This document shows positions 25,700 to 40,600 of a DNA stretch of 64,000 nucleotides, piece after piece. The DNA is from Verrucomicrobiota bacterium (GTDB taxonomy: Bacteria > Verrucomicrobiota > Verrucomicrobiia > Verrucomicrobiales > Akkermansiaceae). A model generated the notes under the pieces. The model was not told the DNA's origin and did no database searches. It saw only the letters and a list, made by a program, of their open reading frames with translations. Each line of letters opens with the position of its first letter. The first letter of the stretch is position 1. The DNA is taken from positions 59,348 to 123,347 of the forward strand of contig JAFLEH010000024.1 in NCBI GenBank assembly GCA_017301995.1. The letters are read 5' to 3'. The position numbers and the translations under genes were made by a program.

Positions 25700-28600
25700 T
25701 CACCGGACCGCTCGGGAGACTTTTAGCCGGATGAAGCCCCGTGTGGCTCCTGTTGCCGGAATGGCGAAGCGGTGATTCATGCCGCTACCCGTATCGGGCA
25801 CCTCCTGCCAGGTTCCCGGTTGCATGGTGATGCTCCACTCGGCGGCATAGATGACATCGTTGACCGCGGTGGGTTGGGTGAATCCAATCACAAACTCTCC
25901 GTTCACCAACCGGCCTTCCGGCAATTGTCCGTGACCCGGTCGAGAATGATCGGTCTGGAAGGCATAACCAATCAGATCCTCGCCCGCCAGATCGGCCGCA
26001 ACATCTCCTTGAATGGCCTCGCTCCCTATCGGAAGCGCCAGCAAGGCCAGGTTGTGCTGGGCGGCGGCGCCGCTGGCCACCGCCATCACGTGACCCGTGA
26101 TCGATCCGACCGTTGATGGGGTCGCCCTAGCAAGCAGGCTGGCGTCACCCAACTGGCCGTTGGCGTTGTCTCCCCACGCCGCCAACCGGCCATCGGCCCG
26201 TCGGAGAATGCTGTGGGTCCCGCCCGCAGCCAGTCCCACGATTCCGCTACCGGGCACGAGCCCGGTCAGGTCCGCCAGAAGCGGAAGGGAACTCTGGTTA
26301 GACCCGGCCGCTCCCAACTGCCCGCGATCATTGGCACCCCACGCCGCCAAGGTGCCATCCGCGCACCACGCCAGGCTGTGAGACCCTCCCGCGGAGATGC
26401 CTATCGGCACCCTGCCCGCCAATACGCCCTGTCCGCCGATCACCACCGGCGATGACGCATCCACGGTGCTGCTGTTGCCCAATTGGCCGTTCTTGTTATA
26501 GCCCCACGCGGCCAAGGTTCCGTCGGTGCATAGCGCCAGCGTGTGGTAGCGACCTACGGCCAGACTTGCGACCCGCTTGCCCGCGAGCGCTCCGCCGCGA
26601 TCCACCGACACCGGGACCAGACTGCCTGTCGTGCTGCCGTTGCCGAGTTCGCCTTCGTCGTTGTAGCCCCATGCCGCCACCGTGCCATCCGCGCCCAGCG
26701 CAAAACTCTGATAGACTCCGGCGACCACCGCCACCACTTCCATGGAGGCGAGCGCGCCCATCCGCGGCACCACCACGGGCTGCCGCCGGGTCATCCTGGT
26801 GCCGTCTCCGATCTGGCCATGGTTGTTGTAGCCCCATGCAACCACCGTGCCATCCTCGCAAAGAGCGAGGTTATGGAACGGTCCCGCCGATATCGCCACC
26901 ACCACCTTGCCCTCCAGCACGCCCGTTTGGTCCACCGTCAACGGAACGGAGCTGTTTGTATCCAGCCCGGTGCCTAACTGACCAAACACATTGTAGCCCC
27001 ACGCCGCAAGCGTTCCATCGCTGCAGAGTGCGAGACTGTGCAAATACCCTCCGGCCATCGACAGCACGGTTTTCCCGTCCAACACACCCGAGTCGCTCAC
27101 CGGCGTCGGCACCAGGCGGCGCTCCGTGGTGTTGTCGCCGAGTTGGCCAAATCCGTTGCCTCCCCATGCCAGCAACTCCGTGGTGGCCCACTGCAGCACC
27201 AGGTCGTTGCCGGTCCCGCCATGATAGCTGGCGATGAAATCATAACTCTTCCCGCCATAAATCAGGCTCACCCGTTGCCCGTGCGCCAGGTTTCCGAACT
27301 TGCCGTGGATGAATGCGAGGCCGGTGTTGTCCACCATCGTCAGGACTGTGCCGGGCGTTGGAGCGAAGCCGAGGACCACCTTGACCGGATTGCCCCCCGG
27401 CGCAAAGCCTTCGCTGGTCAGCGGAATGTCGGAAGCAGTGTTGAAAACAAACTCCTGCGGAAGCCGGGTGACCGTGATGGAATAGGATTTCGTGCTCACC
27501 CCATCTTCCGCAGTGACCAGGATCGCAATGCGGTTGGCCCCTAACCCAAGCGGAACCGGCACATTGCCGGCCGCGCCATTGATCGTGCAGGTTGCCCGCG
27601 GGTGATCAAGCACCGCACTCACCGTGACCGCCGCGGTTTCATACGGCACCGAAGCGAAGTACTCGAGCCGGCGGCTATCAAAATGCGGCGCGATCACGCC
27701 GCCGTCGTGGGCGAGGTCGGCCAGCCACGCGTTGTCGCTCAGCGTGGTGAATGTCATGTCGGTACTCCGCGCCACCCCGCCAAGGCAGGCGGCCGCCACG
27801 CGATAGTGATAGGTCGTCCCCGGCTTCAAACCGGTGAGCACGGCGCTGACCGGGGTGTCCGCCATGCCGGTAATCTCCGCCGGTGTAGCCATTGCCACAC
27901 TGCCGTAGGTTTCGTCCGGCCCATACTCGAAGGATGCGCCAACCTGGTTCCCAATAGCGTTGACGCTGCCATGAAGCGTGCCGCCGACACCGGTGACCGC
28001 CGTGGCGGCAAAGGTTGCCGCTTGCGGCAGGGGTAACTCGGAAAGCGCGAGATTGTGGGACAACCCGGCGTCGATCCGAACTATCCGCTCGCCGGAAATG
28101 ATATCGGTTAGATCGACGGACGCCGGTGTCAGGCTGTTCGCCAAGGAGCCGCCAACCCGAAGGTTGGTGCCCAACTGGCCGTCGCTATTGCGCCCCCACG
28201 CCACGGCGGTACCATCGGCGCACCAGGCGACGCTGTGGCTGTAGCCGGTGCCGACGCCGGTCACCAACCGGTCAACCAGCGTCGCCGAGGGGTTGACCAC
28301 CACCGGCAGCTTCCGGTCGGTGGTAGTGCCGTCTCCCAGCTTTCCGTATTCGTTGTAGCCACATGCCGCCACGGTGCCGTCGGCGCAGGCGATCAGGCTG
28401 TGGTTGGTGCCTGCCGAGATCGCCACCGGGGTTTTGCCTAGCAAAACGCCGCTTTGAACCATGGCAACCGGAACGGATCGTGAGTTGGTGTCGCCGGTGC
28501 CGAGTTGACCGTTGTAATTGAAGCCCCAACCGGCAACGGTGCCATCTGAACAAAGGACGAGGTTGTGAATGGCGCCCGCGGCGATCCCCACCACAGCTTT

Positions 28601-31600
28601 GCCCGCCAGGACCGTGGTTTGATTGACTTGCACCGGAGTGACCCGCCTGGTCGTGGTCCCATCACCCAGTTGGCCGTCGCTGTTGTCTCCCCAGGCGACA
28701 AGCGATCCATCCCCGCAAAGGACGAGACAATGCCTCTCGCCAGCGGCAATCTTCACCACAGCCTTATTCGCCAGTATTCCGGTTTGATCGACTTGCACCG
28801 GGGCAAGCCGGTTGATGGTGGTGCCGTCGCCCAACTCGCCCTGTGAATTTTGCCCCCAGGAGACCAGGGTGCCATCAGTGCAGAGCGCCAGGCTGTGATC
28901 GCTGCCGGCGGCGATCTTGATGATCCGCTTGCCATCTAGCACGCCCGCCAACCGCACCGGCACTGCCACTTGACTGGTCACGGTCGTGCCGTCACCCAAT
29001 TCGCCGTACCAGTTGTCGCCCCAAGCGGCGACGGTACCGTCCGAGCAAAGCGCGAGGGTGTGATGGTAGCCTGCGGCGATCTCGATGACGGTTTTGCCGG
29101 CGAGTATGCCAGCCATGTTCACCGGCACCGGCGCGGGTTGATCGGTCGCAGTGCCGGTGCCGAGCTGGCTGGTGGCATTGTCGCCCCACACCAGCAAGCG
29201 CCGGTTGGCCCATTCCAGCACCAGATCATTGCCAGTGCCACCGAAGTAGTTGACGACGAAGTGAGTGGTGGTCCCGCGATAGGTGAGCGCCACGGACTGG
29301 CCTTGGGCAAGATTGGCGAAAGTCCCGTGGATCGGCGTGATACCAGTGTTTTCGAGTACCACGAGCCGGCCACCGGGCTGCGGCTGATAGCCCAGCGAGA
29401 GCGGTGGCGCATTGCCGCTCAGACGGAAGCCGGCTGCCGTGGCGGGCACTGTTTCCGGCGTATCAAAGGCAAGCGTTCCCGGCAGGCGGGTTACGGTCAA
29501 CCGATAGGCGCGGGTGTTGAGGCCATCCGCAGCGATCACCGCCAATTCTATGACATTGCCCCCCACCGCCAACGCGATGGGTACCGAAGGTGCCCCCGCA
29601 GCCACCGGCGCTCCGTTGACAGTGACTGCGGACGAGGAGTGCGCAGGCACGGCGGTGACCGCGAGTTGTTCGACCCCGAAAGGCACGGTCGCAACATAAT
29701 CGCCGTGGAGACTGGAAAATGTCGGCGACAGCCCACCATCGCTCAGCGAGAGATCGGCCAAGGTGCCGAACGTGGTGGTGGTGAAGGTGGCATCCCCGCC
29801 CAAGGTCACGCCGGCATCCGCGCTGGCGACGCAGCGATAGTGATAGGTAACACCCGGAGTCAGTCCGCTGAGGACAGCGCTGGTTGCAACGGTCCCCCCC
29901 CCGTCAACCGCCGCGGGATTGCCTGGAATACTAAAACCATAGTCAGTCGTCGGTCCATATTCGAAACCGAGGATCACGTTGGAGTTGCCATTAGGAATCA
30001 CGGAGCCGTTGAGAGTTCCGCCGGTGTCGAGAATGCCGGTGGCTGCCAAGGTCGCGGCGAGCGGGGGCACCGGCGACGATGCCAGCAGGAGATTGTGGTT
30101 GAAACCCGCTAACGAAGTCACCCGTTCGCTATCCAACAGGCTGCCGCGACTCATTTCCACGGGGCTTAGGGCATCGCCAGCGGTCGTCAATTGGCCATAG
30201 TAGTCGTCTCCCCAACCGGCTACAAAACCATCCGCGCAGAGGGCCAGCGAGTGGCTCGATCCAGCATCAATCTGAGTAACGGTCCGCCCCGCCAGCACGC
30301 CGGTTTGATCGACCAAGGTTGGCACCCGGCGCTGGGTGGTGGTGCCGTCGCCGAGTTCACCGGAAGTATTGGCGCCCCAGGCAACCAGGGTGCCATCGCT
30401 GCAGAGCGCCAGACTGTGCAGGCTGCCGGCGGCGATCGCCCGGACGGTCTTGCCCGCCAGGGCGCCGGTTCTGGGTCGCACCGGAGTGGTGCGTGCCGTG
30501 GTGCTGTTATCCCCTAACTGGGCGCTGCTGTTATTGCCCCATGCGGCAAGAGTGCCATCGGCGCACAGCGCGAGGTTGTGGCTGCCACCGGCCGCGATGG
30601 CAGTGACGGTCCTGCCGGCGAGCAAGCCCGAACGGTCCACCAGCACGGGAGTGGTCCGGTAGCCGGTGGTGCCGTCACCCACCTGGCCGTTGTTGCTGTA
30701 GCCCCAGGCGGCCAGCGTGCCGTCGCCACACAGCGCGAGGTTGTGATTGCCACCTGCCGCGATGGCGATGATCGATTTCCCAGCCAGCACACCGGTGCGA
30801 TCCACCAACACAGGCGCCGGGGCATCGGTGGTGGCACCATTGCCCAACTGGCCATAATTGTTAACCCCCCACGCCGCCAGCGTGCCGTCCGCGCAAAGAG
30901 CCAGGCAGTGGCTGTAGCCCGAGGCGATCGCGGTGACCATCTTCCCGGCCAGCACGCCCGCCTGATCCACCGCCAACGGAACTGCCGACTGGTTTAGCTC
31001 GCTCCACCCGGAACCGGTACCCAACTGCCCGTTCCGGTTCGTGCCCCAGGTCGCCAGCGTGCCGTCCACGCAGAGCGCCACACTGGAGTCATTCCCCGTG
31101 GCGATCGCCCGCAGCGTTTTGCCGCGCAGGACGCCCGTGGCAAGCACCGGCGCCGGGCTGGCCTGGGCGGCCGCGGAGCCGCCGCCGAGATTGCCATAAC
31201 TCCCGTTCCCCCACGCCAGCAGCCGGTTGTTAGCCCAGCGCAGGACCAGATCATTGCCGGTGCCGCCGAAATAGTCCGCCACAAACGGATAGATCGTGCC
31301 GCCGAAACTGAGGTCCACCCGTTGCCCATGGCGGAGGTTGGCGAACGTCCCGGCAATGGGTGACGCGCCCGTGTTGTCAACCAGCGTGAGCGAAACCCCG
31401 GGCTGGGGCGCGAAATCAAGCGTGATGGCCGCATTCAGACCCGCTGGCGCAAACCCGTCGAGCACCAGCGGCACGGCGGACGGCGCCCCAAAGGAGAACA
31501 CCTCCGGCAGGCGGGTGACCACCACCGTGTAGGTGGTCACCGCGCCGCCCTCCGCGGTCACTGTCACGGTCAGCGGATTAGCACCCACCGCAAGCGCGAG

Positions 31601-34600
31601 CGGCTGACTGCCCGAGCCAGAGGCCGTCGCCGCGCCATTCACCAAAATCGTCGCTCCGGCATGGGCCGCTGTTGGAGTTAGGTGGACATTCTCCGTGCCA
31701 AACGGCACCGTCGCCAGGTAGCGGAAGGTCGCCGGGGCGAATGCCGGACTGAGAGGCGCCCCATCGAGCGTTAGATCCGCCAGTGTTGATAAGTCCGTGG
31801 TGGCGAAGGTCATGTCGCCGCTCGCGACTACGCCGCCTGGACCGGCGGCGACGACGCGGTAGTGATAGATCAGGCCCGGTAGCAAGCCGGTCAGAGTGGC
31901 GCTGACAGGGACGGCGGTGGCACCGCTGACCGTGGTAGGCGAGGCGGCCGCGCTGCTCCCGTAGCTGATTGTTAGTCCGTATTCAAACGCCACCTCGACG
32001 GTGGTGCCGCTGGCGTTGACGTCGCCGCGCAGCGTGGCAACCGACTCGCCGACGTCACTGGCGGCCAACGAATTCACCATCGGCGGCGGCGATGAGGCCA
32101 CGAGGGCAAGCGTGTGGTATTGACCCGCGGATATGGCGAAGAACCGCTCGCCCGGGCGCAGGGTGCTGGTGGCGACCAGGGTTGGCGAGGTCTTATTGGT
32201 GGTCGAGCCGTCGCCCAAGCCTCCGTGATAGTTAGAACCCCAGGTGACAAGTGACGCATCGGCGCACAGCGCGGCGTTGTGATACGAACCGGCCCGCAGG
32301 CTCACGACGGCTTTTCCGGCAAGTGCGGTATCGAGTTTGACCAGTACGGGTGCCTTGACATAACTGCCGGCGCTGCCGTTGCCCAATTGGCCGGAGGCGC
32401 TGTCGCCAAATCCCGCGAGGGTGCCGTCGGAGCACATGACCAGGCTGTGGTTGTATCCGGCGACCACCGCCACCGGAGTTTTTCCCGCAAGCACGCCGGA
32501 ACGGTTCACCAACACCGGGGAGTTTTCCTGGAAGGTTGTGGTATTCTCACCCAACTGGCCTTCGTAATTCCGGCCCCAAGCGGCAAGGGTGCCGTCCGAG
32601 CAACACACCAGGCCATGGGCATTGCCCACCGCGATTGATGTGACGGTCTTGCCGGCGAGCACGCCAGTGCGGTCAACCAATGTCGGGTAAGGGATGTTGG
32701 AGCCACTGTTGGTGCCGGCAATGCCGGTGCCCAATTGGCTGTAGTTGTTAAGCCCCCATGCCGCCAGTGTGCCGTCCGAACACAGGGCCAAGGAGTTGTT
32801 GGTGCCGGCCGCGAGAGCGGTGATGGTCTTGCCCGCCAACACACCATCGAGGTCCACCCGCACGGGCCGGGACCGGTTTATGTTGGTGCTATCCCCCAGT
32901 TGGCCGGCCGTGTTGTCGCCCCATGCCGCCAGTGTGCCGTCCGAACACAGGGCCAGGCTGTGCCCGGCCCCCGCCGCAATGGCTACAATCTGTTTTCCTG
33001 CCAGTACGCCGGTAGTTTCCACCAGGATCGGCACGGAGCGATCCATGGTCGATCCATCGCCCAACTGGCCAGTGCCGTTTTCACCCCAGGCGGCGAGGGT
33101 GCCATCGGTGCAGAGAGCCAAGTTGTGATTGTCCCCGCAAGCGATCCGGATGATCGTCTTGCCGGCCAGCACCCCTGCGGTCACCGCAGTTGGCAGCGTG
33201 CGATTGGTGAGAGTGTCATCCACTTGGCCTACATCGTTCTTGCCCCACCCCAGCAGCCGCCGGTTCGCCCATTCCAACACCAGGTCATTGCCATCGCCGC
33301 CTGAGTAGTTGGCGACAAACGGATAGGTGATGCCGCCGAATCTCAGGTTGACCGTCTGCCACTGGGCGAGACCGGTGAAGCGACCCTCGATTGGCATGGC
33401 GCCGGTGTTGTTCAGCACAGTCAATCCAGTGCCCGGCACCGGTGCGAAATTGAGCGCGAAACCGGCTTTCAGACCGTTGATCGCGAATCCCGGCGCGGTT
33501 ACTGGCGCGGCGTTGTCACTGGCGAAAGTAAAGGTTTCCGGCAAGCGGGTGACGACAAGTTGATAGATTCGAATCGCCCCACCGGGACCGGATACAATGA
33601 TCGTCACTGTGGTGTTGCCCTCGGCAAGGGCGATCGGCCCGCTGGCGGCACCGGAAGCAACCGCCGAGCCATTGACCGTGACGGTGGCATCCGGATGAGT
33701 GGTCTTCGGAGTCAGGTTGATGGAACCAATCGCCTGACCAACCGTGGCGTGATAGCTCGTAATGTTAGGATCCAGGTTGGGCAGCAGGGCGCCATCACTC
33801 AGGACCAGTCCCTTCAGCGCCGCCAGCTCCGTGGTAGTGAACGTTTGGTCGGGTCCGGTGGCAGTGCCGCCGGGACCGGTGGCCCTCACGCGGAAATGAT
33901 AGGTGGTACCGGAAAGCAAGCCAGTGAGTTGGGCAGCCACCTGAGTGCCGAGCGAGCCACTGAGTGTCGCCGGTACGGCGATCGCGGTACTGCCATACGC
34001 CGTGGTCAGGCCGTACTCGAAGGCCGCGGTGGCGGTTGTGCCGGACGCGCCGACCAGACCGTTAAGAGTTGCGGAGGTATCCGCAACATCGCTGGCAGCC
34101 AGCGATTCCACCCTTGACTTGGACGGCGAAACCACCAGTGCGATGTTATGACTTTCGCCTGCGGCGACTCCGCCGAAGCCTTCTCCGGGCCGGAGCGCGG
34201 AGGCGCTCACAAGGACCGGAGCATATCTGCTGGAAGATTGGCCATCACCCAACTGGCCTGTGCTGCCATCGCCCCACGCGGCTAGGGAGCCATCGGCGCA
34301 ACCGGCGAAGCTGTGGTTCCTTCCCGACTCTATCAGGTTGATGGATTTTCCCGCGAGAACCCCGGTGCGGGCTACCAACACTGGAACAAGGCTACTGGTG
34401 CTCGAACCATCGCCCAACTGGCCGTAAGAACCGGTTCCCCACGCGGCGAGGCTTCCGTCCGAACACAGAGCGACACTGTGAGTCCCCCCGGCGGTTATCG
34501 CCGTGATGGTCTTGCCCGCGAGCACCCCGGAGCGGTTCACGAGCACCGGCACGCTGCTGTTGCCGGATGAATTGGTGCCCAACTGGCCGCTATCCCCTTG

Positions 34601-37600
34601 CCCCCAACTGACGAGGGTGCCATCGGCGCAAAGCACGACACTGTGGGCACCTCCGCCGGAAATCGCAACGATGGATTTGCCCGCAAGCACGCCGGTTTGA
34701 TTAACCAGCACCGGATTGGCGCGGCTGATGGTGGACCCGTCACCCAATTGGCCATAGACGTTAGAACCCCATGCGACGAGACTGCCATCCGAGCACAGGG
34801 CCATTTGGTGGGACCCGCCGCAGCAAATGGCGGTGACGGTTTTTCCGGCGAGCACGCCGCCCTGATCGACCAACACCGGCACTTTGCCGAAACCGGTGCC
34901 CCATCCTGCCAGCGTACCATCATCGCACAAAACCAGACTTTGCTCGTAGCCCGAATCCAGAGCGATGATGGTTTTTCCCGCGAGGACGCCGGTAGTGTTC
35001 ACGGGACTTGGGACGCTCCGGTTGGTGGTGGAGTTGTCGCCCAACTGGCCCTCGCTATTCTTGCCCCAGGCTGCCAGTGTGCCGTCGGTTGCCAAGGCCA
35101 CGCTGAACCGATTGCCGGCGCTAGCCCTCACCACGGTTTTGCCCGCCAAGACCCCGTCCGCCACAGGGATTGGGGCGTAGACATAACCTAGCGTGGTGCC
35201 ATCGCCCACTTCGCCATAGTAATTCCAGCCCCATCCTAACAGGCGGCGGTTGGCCCACTCGAGCACCAAGTCGTTGCCGGTGCCTCCGGCATAGTTCGCC
35301 ACGAACGCATAAGAGATGCCGCCGAAGGTGAGATTGATCTCCTGCCACTGCGCCAGATTGGCGAAGCGGCCTTTGATCGGGGCTGTCCCGGTGTTCTCCA
35401 AAACTGTCAACCGGGTGCCGGGTGCCGGCACGAAATTCAGGCTGATATTGGCACTCAACCCATCCACCGCAAAGTTCTCCGCCGAGACGGGTACCGTGGT
35501 GGCCGAAGAATACTCGAACCCCGCCGGCAACCGGGTAATCGCAACTTGATAGGTGCGGATCGTGCCGCCCGCCCCACTCACCTCGACCGTGATGGTGGTG
35601 GTGCCGACAACCAGCGTGATGTCCCTGCTGGCGGCACCGGAGTCCACCGCAGAGCCATTGACCGTCACAACCGCCGCCGCATCCGCGGTGATCGGCGTGA
35701 GGGTCACCGCGCTGGTGGTATTCGCCACGGAGGCGTGATAGAACCGCTGGTTGGGGGAAAATTCAGGCTGAAGGGCGCCTCCCTCCATGCTCAGGCCGGC
35801 GAGCGCGGCCATGTTGGTGGTGGTGAAGGTTTCGTCCTCACCGACGAATCCGCCACCGGGACCGGGCGAGATCACCCGGAAATGATAGGTGGTCCCGCTT
35901 AGCAGGCCGCTGATTGCGGCACTCACCGCCGCGGGGGTGGTGCCATTGACGCCGGACGGGACGGCGGTGGCGGTCATCCCGTAGGATTCCGTTAGACCGT
36001 ATTCGAATGCCGCCGCGGTGGCCGTACCGTTGGCGGTCACCCGGCCATGCAATGTGGCGGAAGCATCCGCCAACCCGGTCGCGGGCAGGGTTTCCAAGAT
36101 CGGCGGTGGCGGCGAGGCCACCAGGACGAGGCTGTATGAGTTCCCGGCGCTCACGGCGGCGGTCCGCTCACCGGCCCGCAACGCGCTGCCGGCTACCAGC
36201 ACGGGAGTACTGCGGTTGGTCGTGGAGCCATCACCCAGCTGGCCTGACCCGTTGTAGCCCCAAGCGACCAACGTGCCGTCAGCGCAACCGACAAGGTGAT
36301 AGTCCGTTCCGCTGGCCATGGCCATCGGTGTTTTGCCGCTTAGTACACCGGTTTTGGTGACCGATACCGGTGTGGTTTGCGCATAGGTGGATTGCCCGTT
36401 GCCCAATTGACCGTAGTTGCCATACCCCCAAGTGGCGAGCGTGCCATCGGAGCAGCGGACGAGACAGGTGTGGGAGCTTGTGCTCAGCCCCACCACGGTC
36501 TTGCCCGCCAAGACGCCGGAACTGACCACTGCCGTCGGCACCAAACGCTCTGTGGTGGTGCCGTCGCCGAGGTTGCCGTAGAGATTGTAACCCCAGGTGA
36601 CCACGGTACCATCCCCGCACAGCACGGCACTGTGACTGCGACCCGCGGCAATGGTGGTGATGGTCTTGCCAGCCAAAACCCCCGCTTGATTCACGCGCAC
36701 GGGCAGCGGTGAGCTGACACCCGTTCCATCGCCCAATTGCCCGTGGGCATTGTCTCCCCAGGCCACCAGGGTTCCATCCGCACACAGCGCGAGGCAGTGT
36801 TGTGAATTCCGGGAGGTGGACACCGCCGTGACCACCTTGCCTGCGAGCGCTCCGGAACGATTCACCTGCACCGGTTTCTGGCGGTCGACCATGGTGCCGT
36901 CCCCGAGCTGCCCTTTGTCATTTGCTCCCCAGGTGGCCACGGTGCCGTCTTCGCATACCGCGACACTGTGGTTGCCGCATGCCGCCAGGCCGATGATCGT
37001 TTTTCCAGCCAACACCCCGGAAATATCAACGGTGACCGGTTCCGTACGGTCGGTGAGCGAGTGATCGCCCAGTTGCCCATACGCATTGTCCCCCCATGCC
37101 GCGAGCGTGCCGTCCGAGGCCAGAGCCAGACAGTGGTCGCCGCCCGCGGCGACCCGCACGATCGTCTTGCCAGCAAGAACTCCTGGCAGAACCGGTGCCG
37201 CCACCATGCGGCTAACAAATGACCCGTCGCCCAGATTGCCCTCACCATTATACCCCCAAGCCATCAGCCTGCGGTCGCCCCACTCCAGGACCAGATCGTT
37301 GCCACTACCGCCGTAGTAGTTGACGACAAACGGATAGTCGAGACCGCCAAAGGACAGGGTAATGACCTGCCACTGGGCGAGATTCGCAAACCGTCCCTGG
37401 ATCGGCGCCACGCCGGTGTTGTTCACGACGGTCAGATCCGTACCGGCCGGCGGCGCGAAGTCTAACGAGATCACCGCCTCGCCCACCGCCGTCAGCGCCC
37501 CGGCGGTCACCGGAACCACGCTGGCGGAGGGAAAGTCGAACGAAGCCGGCAGCCGGGTCGCCGTCACTTGATAGGTGAGGGTTCCGCCATCGTCGCCGGT

Positions 37601-40600
37601 CACGACGACGGCGATGGAATTTCCGCCCACGGCGAGCGGCAGGGTCTCACTGGCGGTCCCGGAGGCAACCTCCTGACCGTTGATCCGCACCGTGGCGGCC
37701 GATTGCGTGGTGGTGGGCGTGAGGGTGATCCCGGCCACCTCGCTCTTGGCAGTTAGATGATAGACCGTTTGACTTGGAGCAAAGCCAGGAAACAGCGAGC
37801 CGCCGTCAACGGCCAGATTCGCCAGTGTCAGGGCATCGCTGGTGGTGAACGAAGCGTCCTCGCCATAGAACAACGTGCCCGCACGGGTCACGGCCACCCT
37901 ATAGTGATAGGTGGTGGCCGGCAGCAAGCCGGTGAGCGAGGCACTCACGCTGACCGGGGAGGTACCAGTGGCCGTCGCCGGCACGGCTGCTACGGTGCTG
38001 CCATAGCTGGTGGTAAGGCCGTATTCGAATGCCACGGCAATGCTGTTGCCGCTGGGGCTTACGCGACCCTCCAAGCGGGCGCCTCGGCCCGTGACTGACG
38101 TGGCGGCCAGGGTCTCGGGCACCGGCGGCGGCGGCAATGCCCCCACGACCAATGAGGAGCCGCCCGCCGCGATGGAGGTGACCGTCGTGCCCGCCAGACG
38201 CCCGCTGCGATCCACCAGCACAGGCAGAAGGCGGTTGATCGTCGTGCCATCCCCCAGTTGGCCATTGTCATTATATCCCCACGCCGCCAGCGTGCCGTCC
38301 GAACACAGCGCAAGGTTGTGAGATTTCCCCGGCGCGATCACGGTGATCGTCTTGCCCACCAAAACCCCACTGCGAACCACCAGGACGGGACGGCTGCGGT
38401 TGGTTGTGGTGCCATCCCCCAATTGGCCGTACGAGTTGTTTCCCCATGCCGCCAACGTGCCATCCGAACACAGCGCAAGGCCGTGGTAATCGGCCGCGGC
38501 AGCGGCGATGACCGTCTTGCCGGCCAGCACTCCACTGCGGTCCACCAACACGGGCAGGCTGCGGTTGGTTGTGGTGCCATCTCCCAGTTGGCCATAGTCG
38601 TTCATCCCCCATGCCGCCAGCGTGCCGTCCGAACAAAGCGCGAATGTACACCGCCAGCCCACAGTGATGGCAGTGATCGTCTTGCCCGCCAGCACTCCGC
38701 CGCGATTCACCAACACGGGACTGCTATATGTGGTAAGCGTCGTGCCATCCCCCAGTTGGCCATAGTAATTGTCACCCCATGCGGCCAGCGTCCCGTCGGC
38801 ACATAGTGCCAAGCTGTAGGAATCCCCTGCCGCGATGGCGGTGATCGTCTTGCCGGCCAGAACTCCATTGCGATTCACCGCCACCGGACGGGTGCGGTCC
38901 GCAGTCGTGCCATCCCCCAGTTGAGCATAGCCATTGTGACCCCATGCCGCCAGCGTGCCGTCCGCACACAGCGCTAGATTGTGAGAGGATCCCGCCGCGA
39001 TGGCGGTGATCGTCTTGTTCGCCAGCAGCCCGCTCCGGTCCACCGCCACGGGACTGAGACGGGCCGTAGTTGTGCCATCCCCCAGTTGGCCGTTGTTATT
39101 GTATCCCCATGCAGCCAACGTGCCGTCCGCACACAGCGCCAAGCCGTGGAGATCCCCAGTTGCGGCGGCGGTGACCGTCTTGCCGGCCAGCACCCCGCTG
39201 CGGTCCACCAGCACGGGCAGACCGCTTGTGGTGGTTGTGCCGTCCCCGAGTTGGCCATAGGAGTTGGCTCCCCATGCGAGCAGGGGTGTGCTTTTCCACT
39301 CCAGCGCCAGGTCGTTGCCGTCTCCGCCACGGTAGGTAGCAATGAAGGGATACCCGACACCGCCGAATTCAAGAACCACCTCCTGCCCATCGGCGAGATT
39401 GGTGAAACGTCCTTGAATCGGCAGGTTGCCCGTATTCTTCAGCACCGTCAGGCGGGTCCCTGCCACCGGGGTGAAGTTTAGCGCAAAATCCGCCGTTAGG
39501 CCGTCAACCGCAAACCCGCCGGCCGTTGCCGCCACGTCCGCCGCCGAGGAAAACGTCATCATCGTCGGCATCCGGGTGGCGACTACCTGATAGGTCCGGG
39601 AATTGTCGCCGGAGCCGGTCACCACCACGTTGATCGTGTTGGATCCCGGATTGAGCGCGATCGCCGGACTTGCCACACCGGGTTCTACCGGCGTGCCGTT
39701 GACGGTGATCGTCGCGTCCGCCGCCAGGGTCGCGAGGGTTAGAGAAATCTCCGCGTCTGCCAGCGTGACATCATAGCGGGTGATGCCGGGGTCGAACGCC
39801 GGCAACAGCACTCCCGCGCCCGGCGTCAAACCGGCCAGACTGGCTAGACTGGTGGTGGTGAAGGTTTGGTCACCGCCATAAACGGCCCGCCCGGTCAGGG
39901 TGCCGACACACCGGAAATGATAGACCGTGCCCGGCAGCAGGCCGCCCAACGCGGCGCTCACCGCCGTTGCGGTAGTGCCGCTCACGCTGGCAGGCGTCGC
40001 CGTCAGGCTGCTGCCGTAGGAGGTGGTAAATCCGTACTCGAAGGACACCGCGGTGGTATTGCCATTGCCGCTCACCCGCCCGGCGAGCGTGGCGGAGCCA
40101 TCCTTCACATTGCTTGCGGCCAGCGTTTCGACCACCGGCGGCACCGGTTGGGCGACTGCCGCGAGCGAGTGATTGCTGCCGCCCCCAATGGCAGCCCAGC
40201 GCTCCCCGGCCCGCAGTGCGGTGGTGGTTACCAGCACGGGAGCCGCGGTGGTGGTGGTGGAGTTGTTACCCAGTTCGCCGTTGTTGTTATTGCCCCAGGC
40301 GGTGAGCGTGCCATCGGAGCACAGCGCCAGACTGTGGCTGTTGCCGCCCGCGATGGCCGCCACGGTCTTCCCGGACAACACCCCGGTGCGGGTCACCAGC
40401 ACGGGCACCCACTTGCCGGTGTAATCATAGATCGTGCCCTGCCCTAACTGACCGGACCCGGTGGAACCCCAAGCGGCCAGGGTCCCGTCCGAGCACAACG
40501 CCAGGCAATGCGCCCCACCGCAGGCGATCGCGGTGACCGTCTTGCCGGCCAGCACGCCGCTGCGGTCCGCCAGAACCGGCGTGGCCGAATCCAACTTGGT

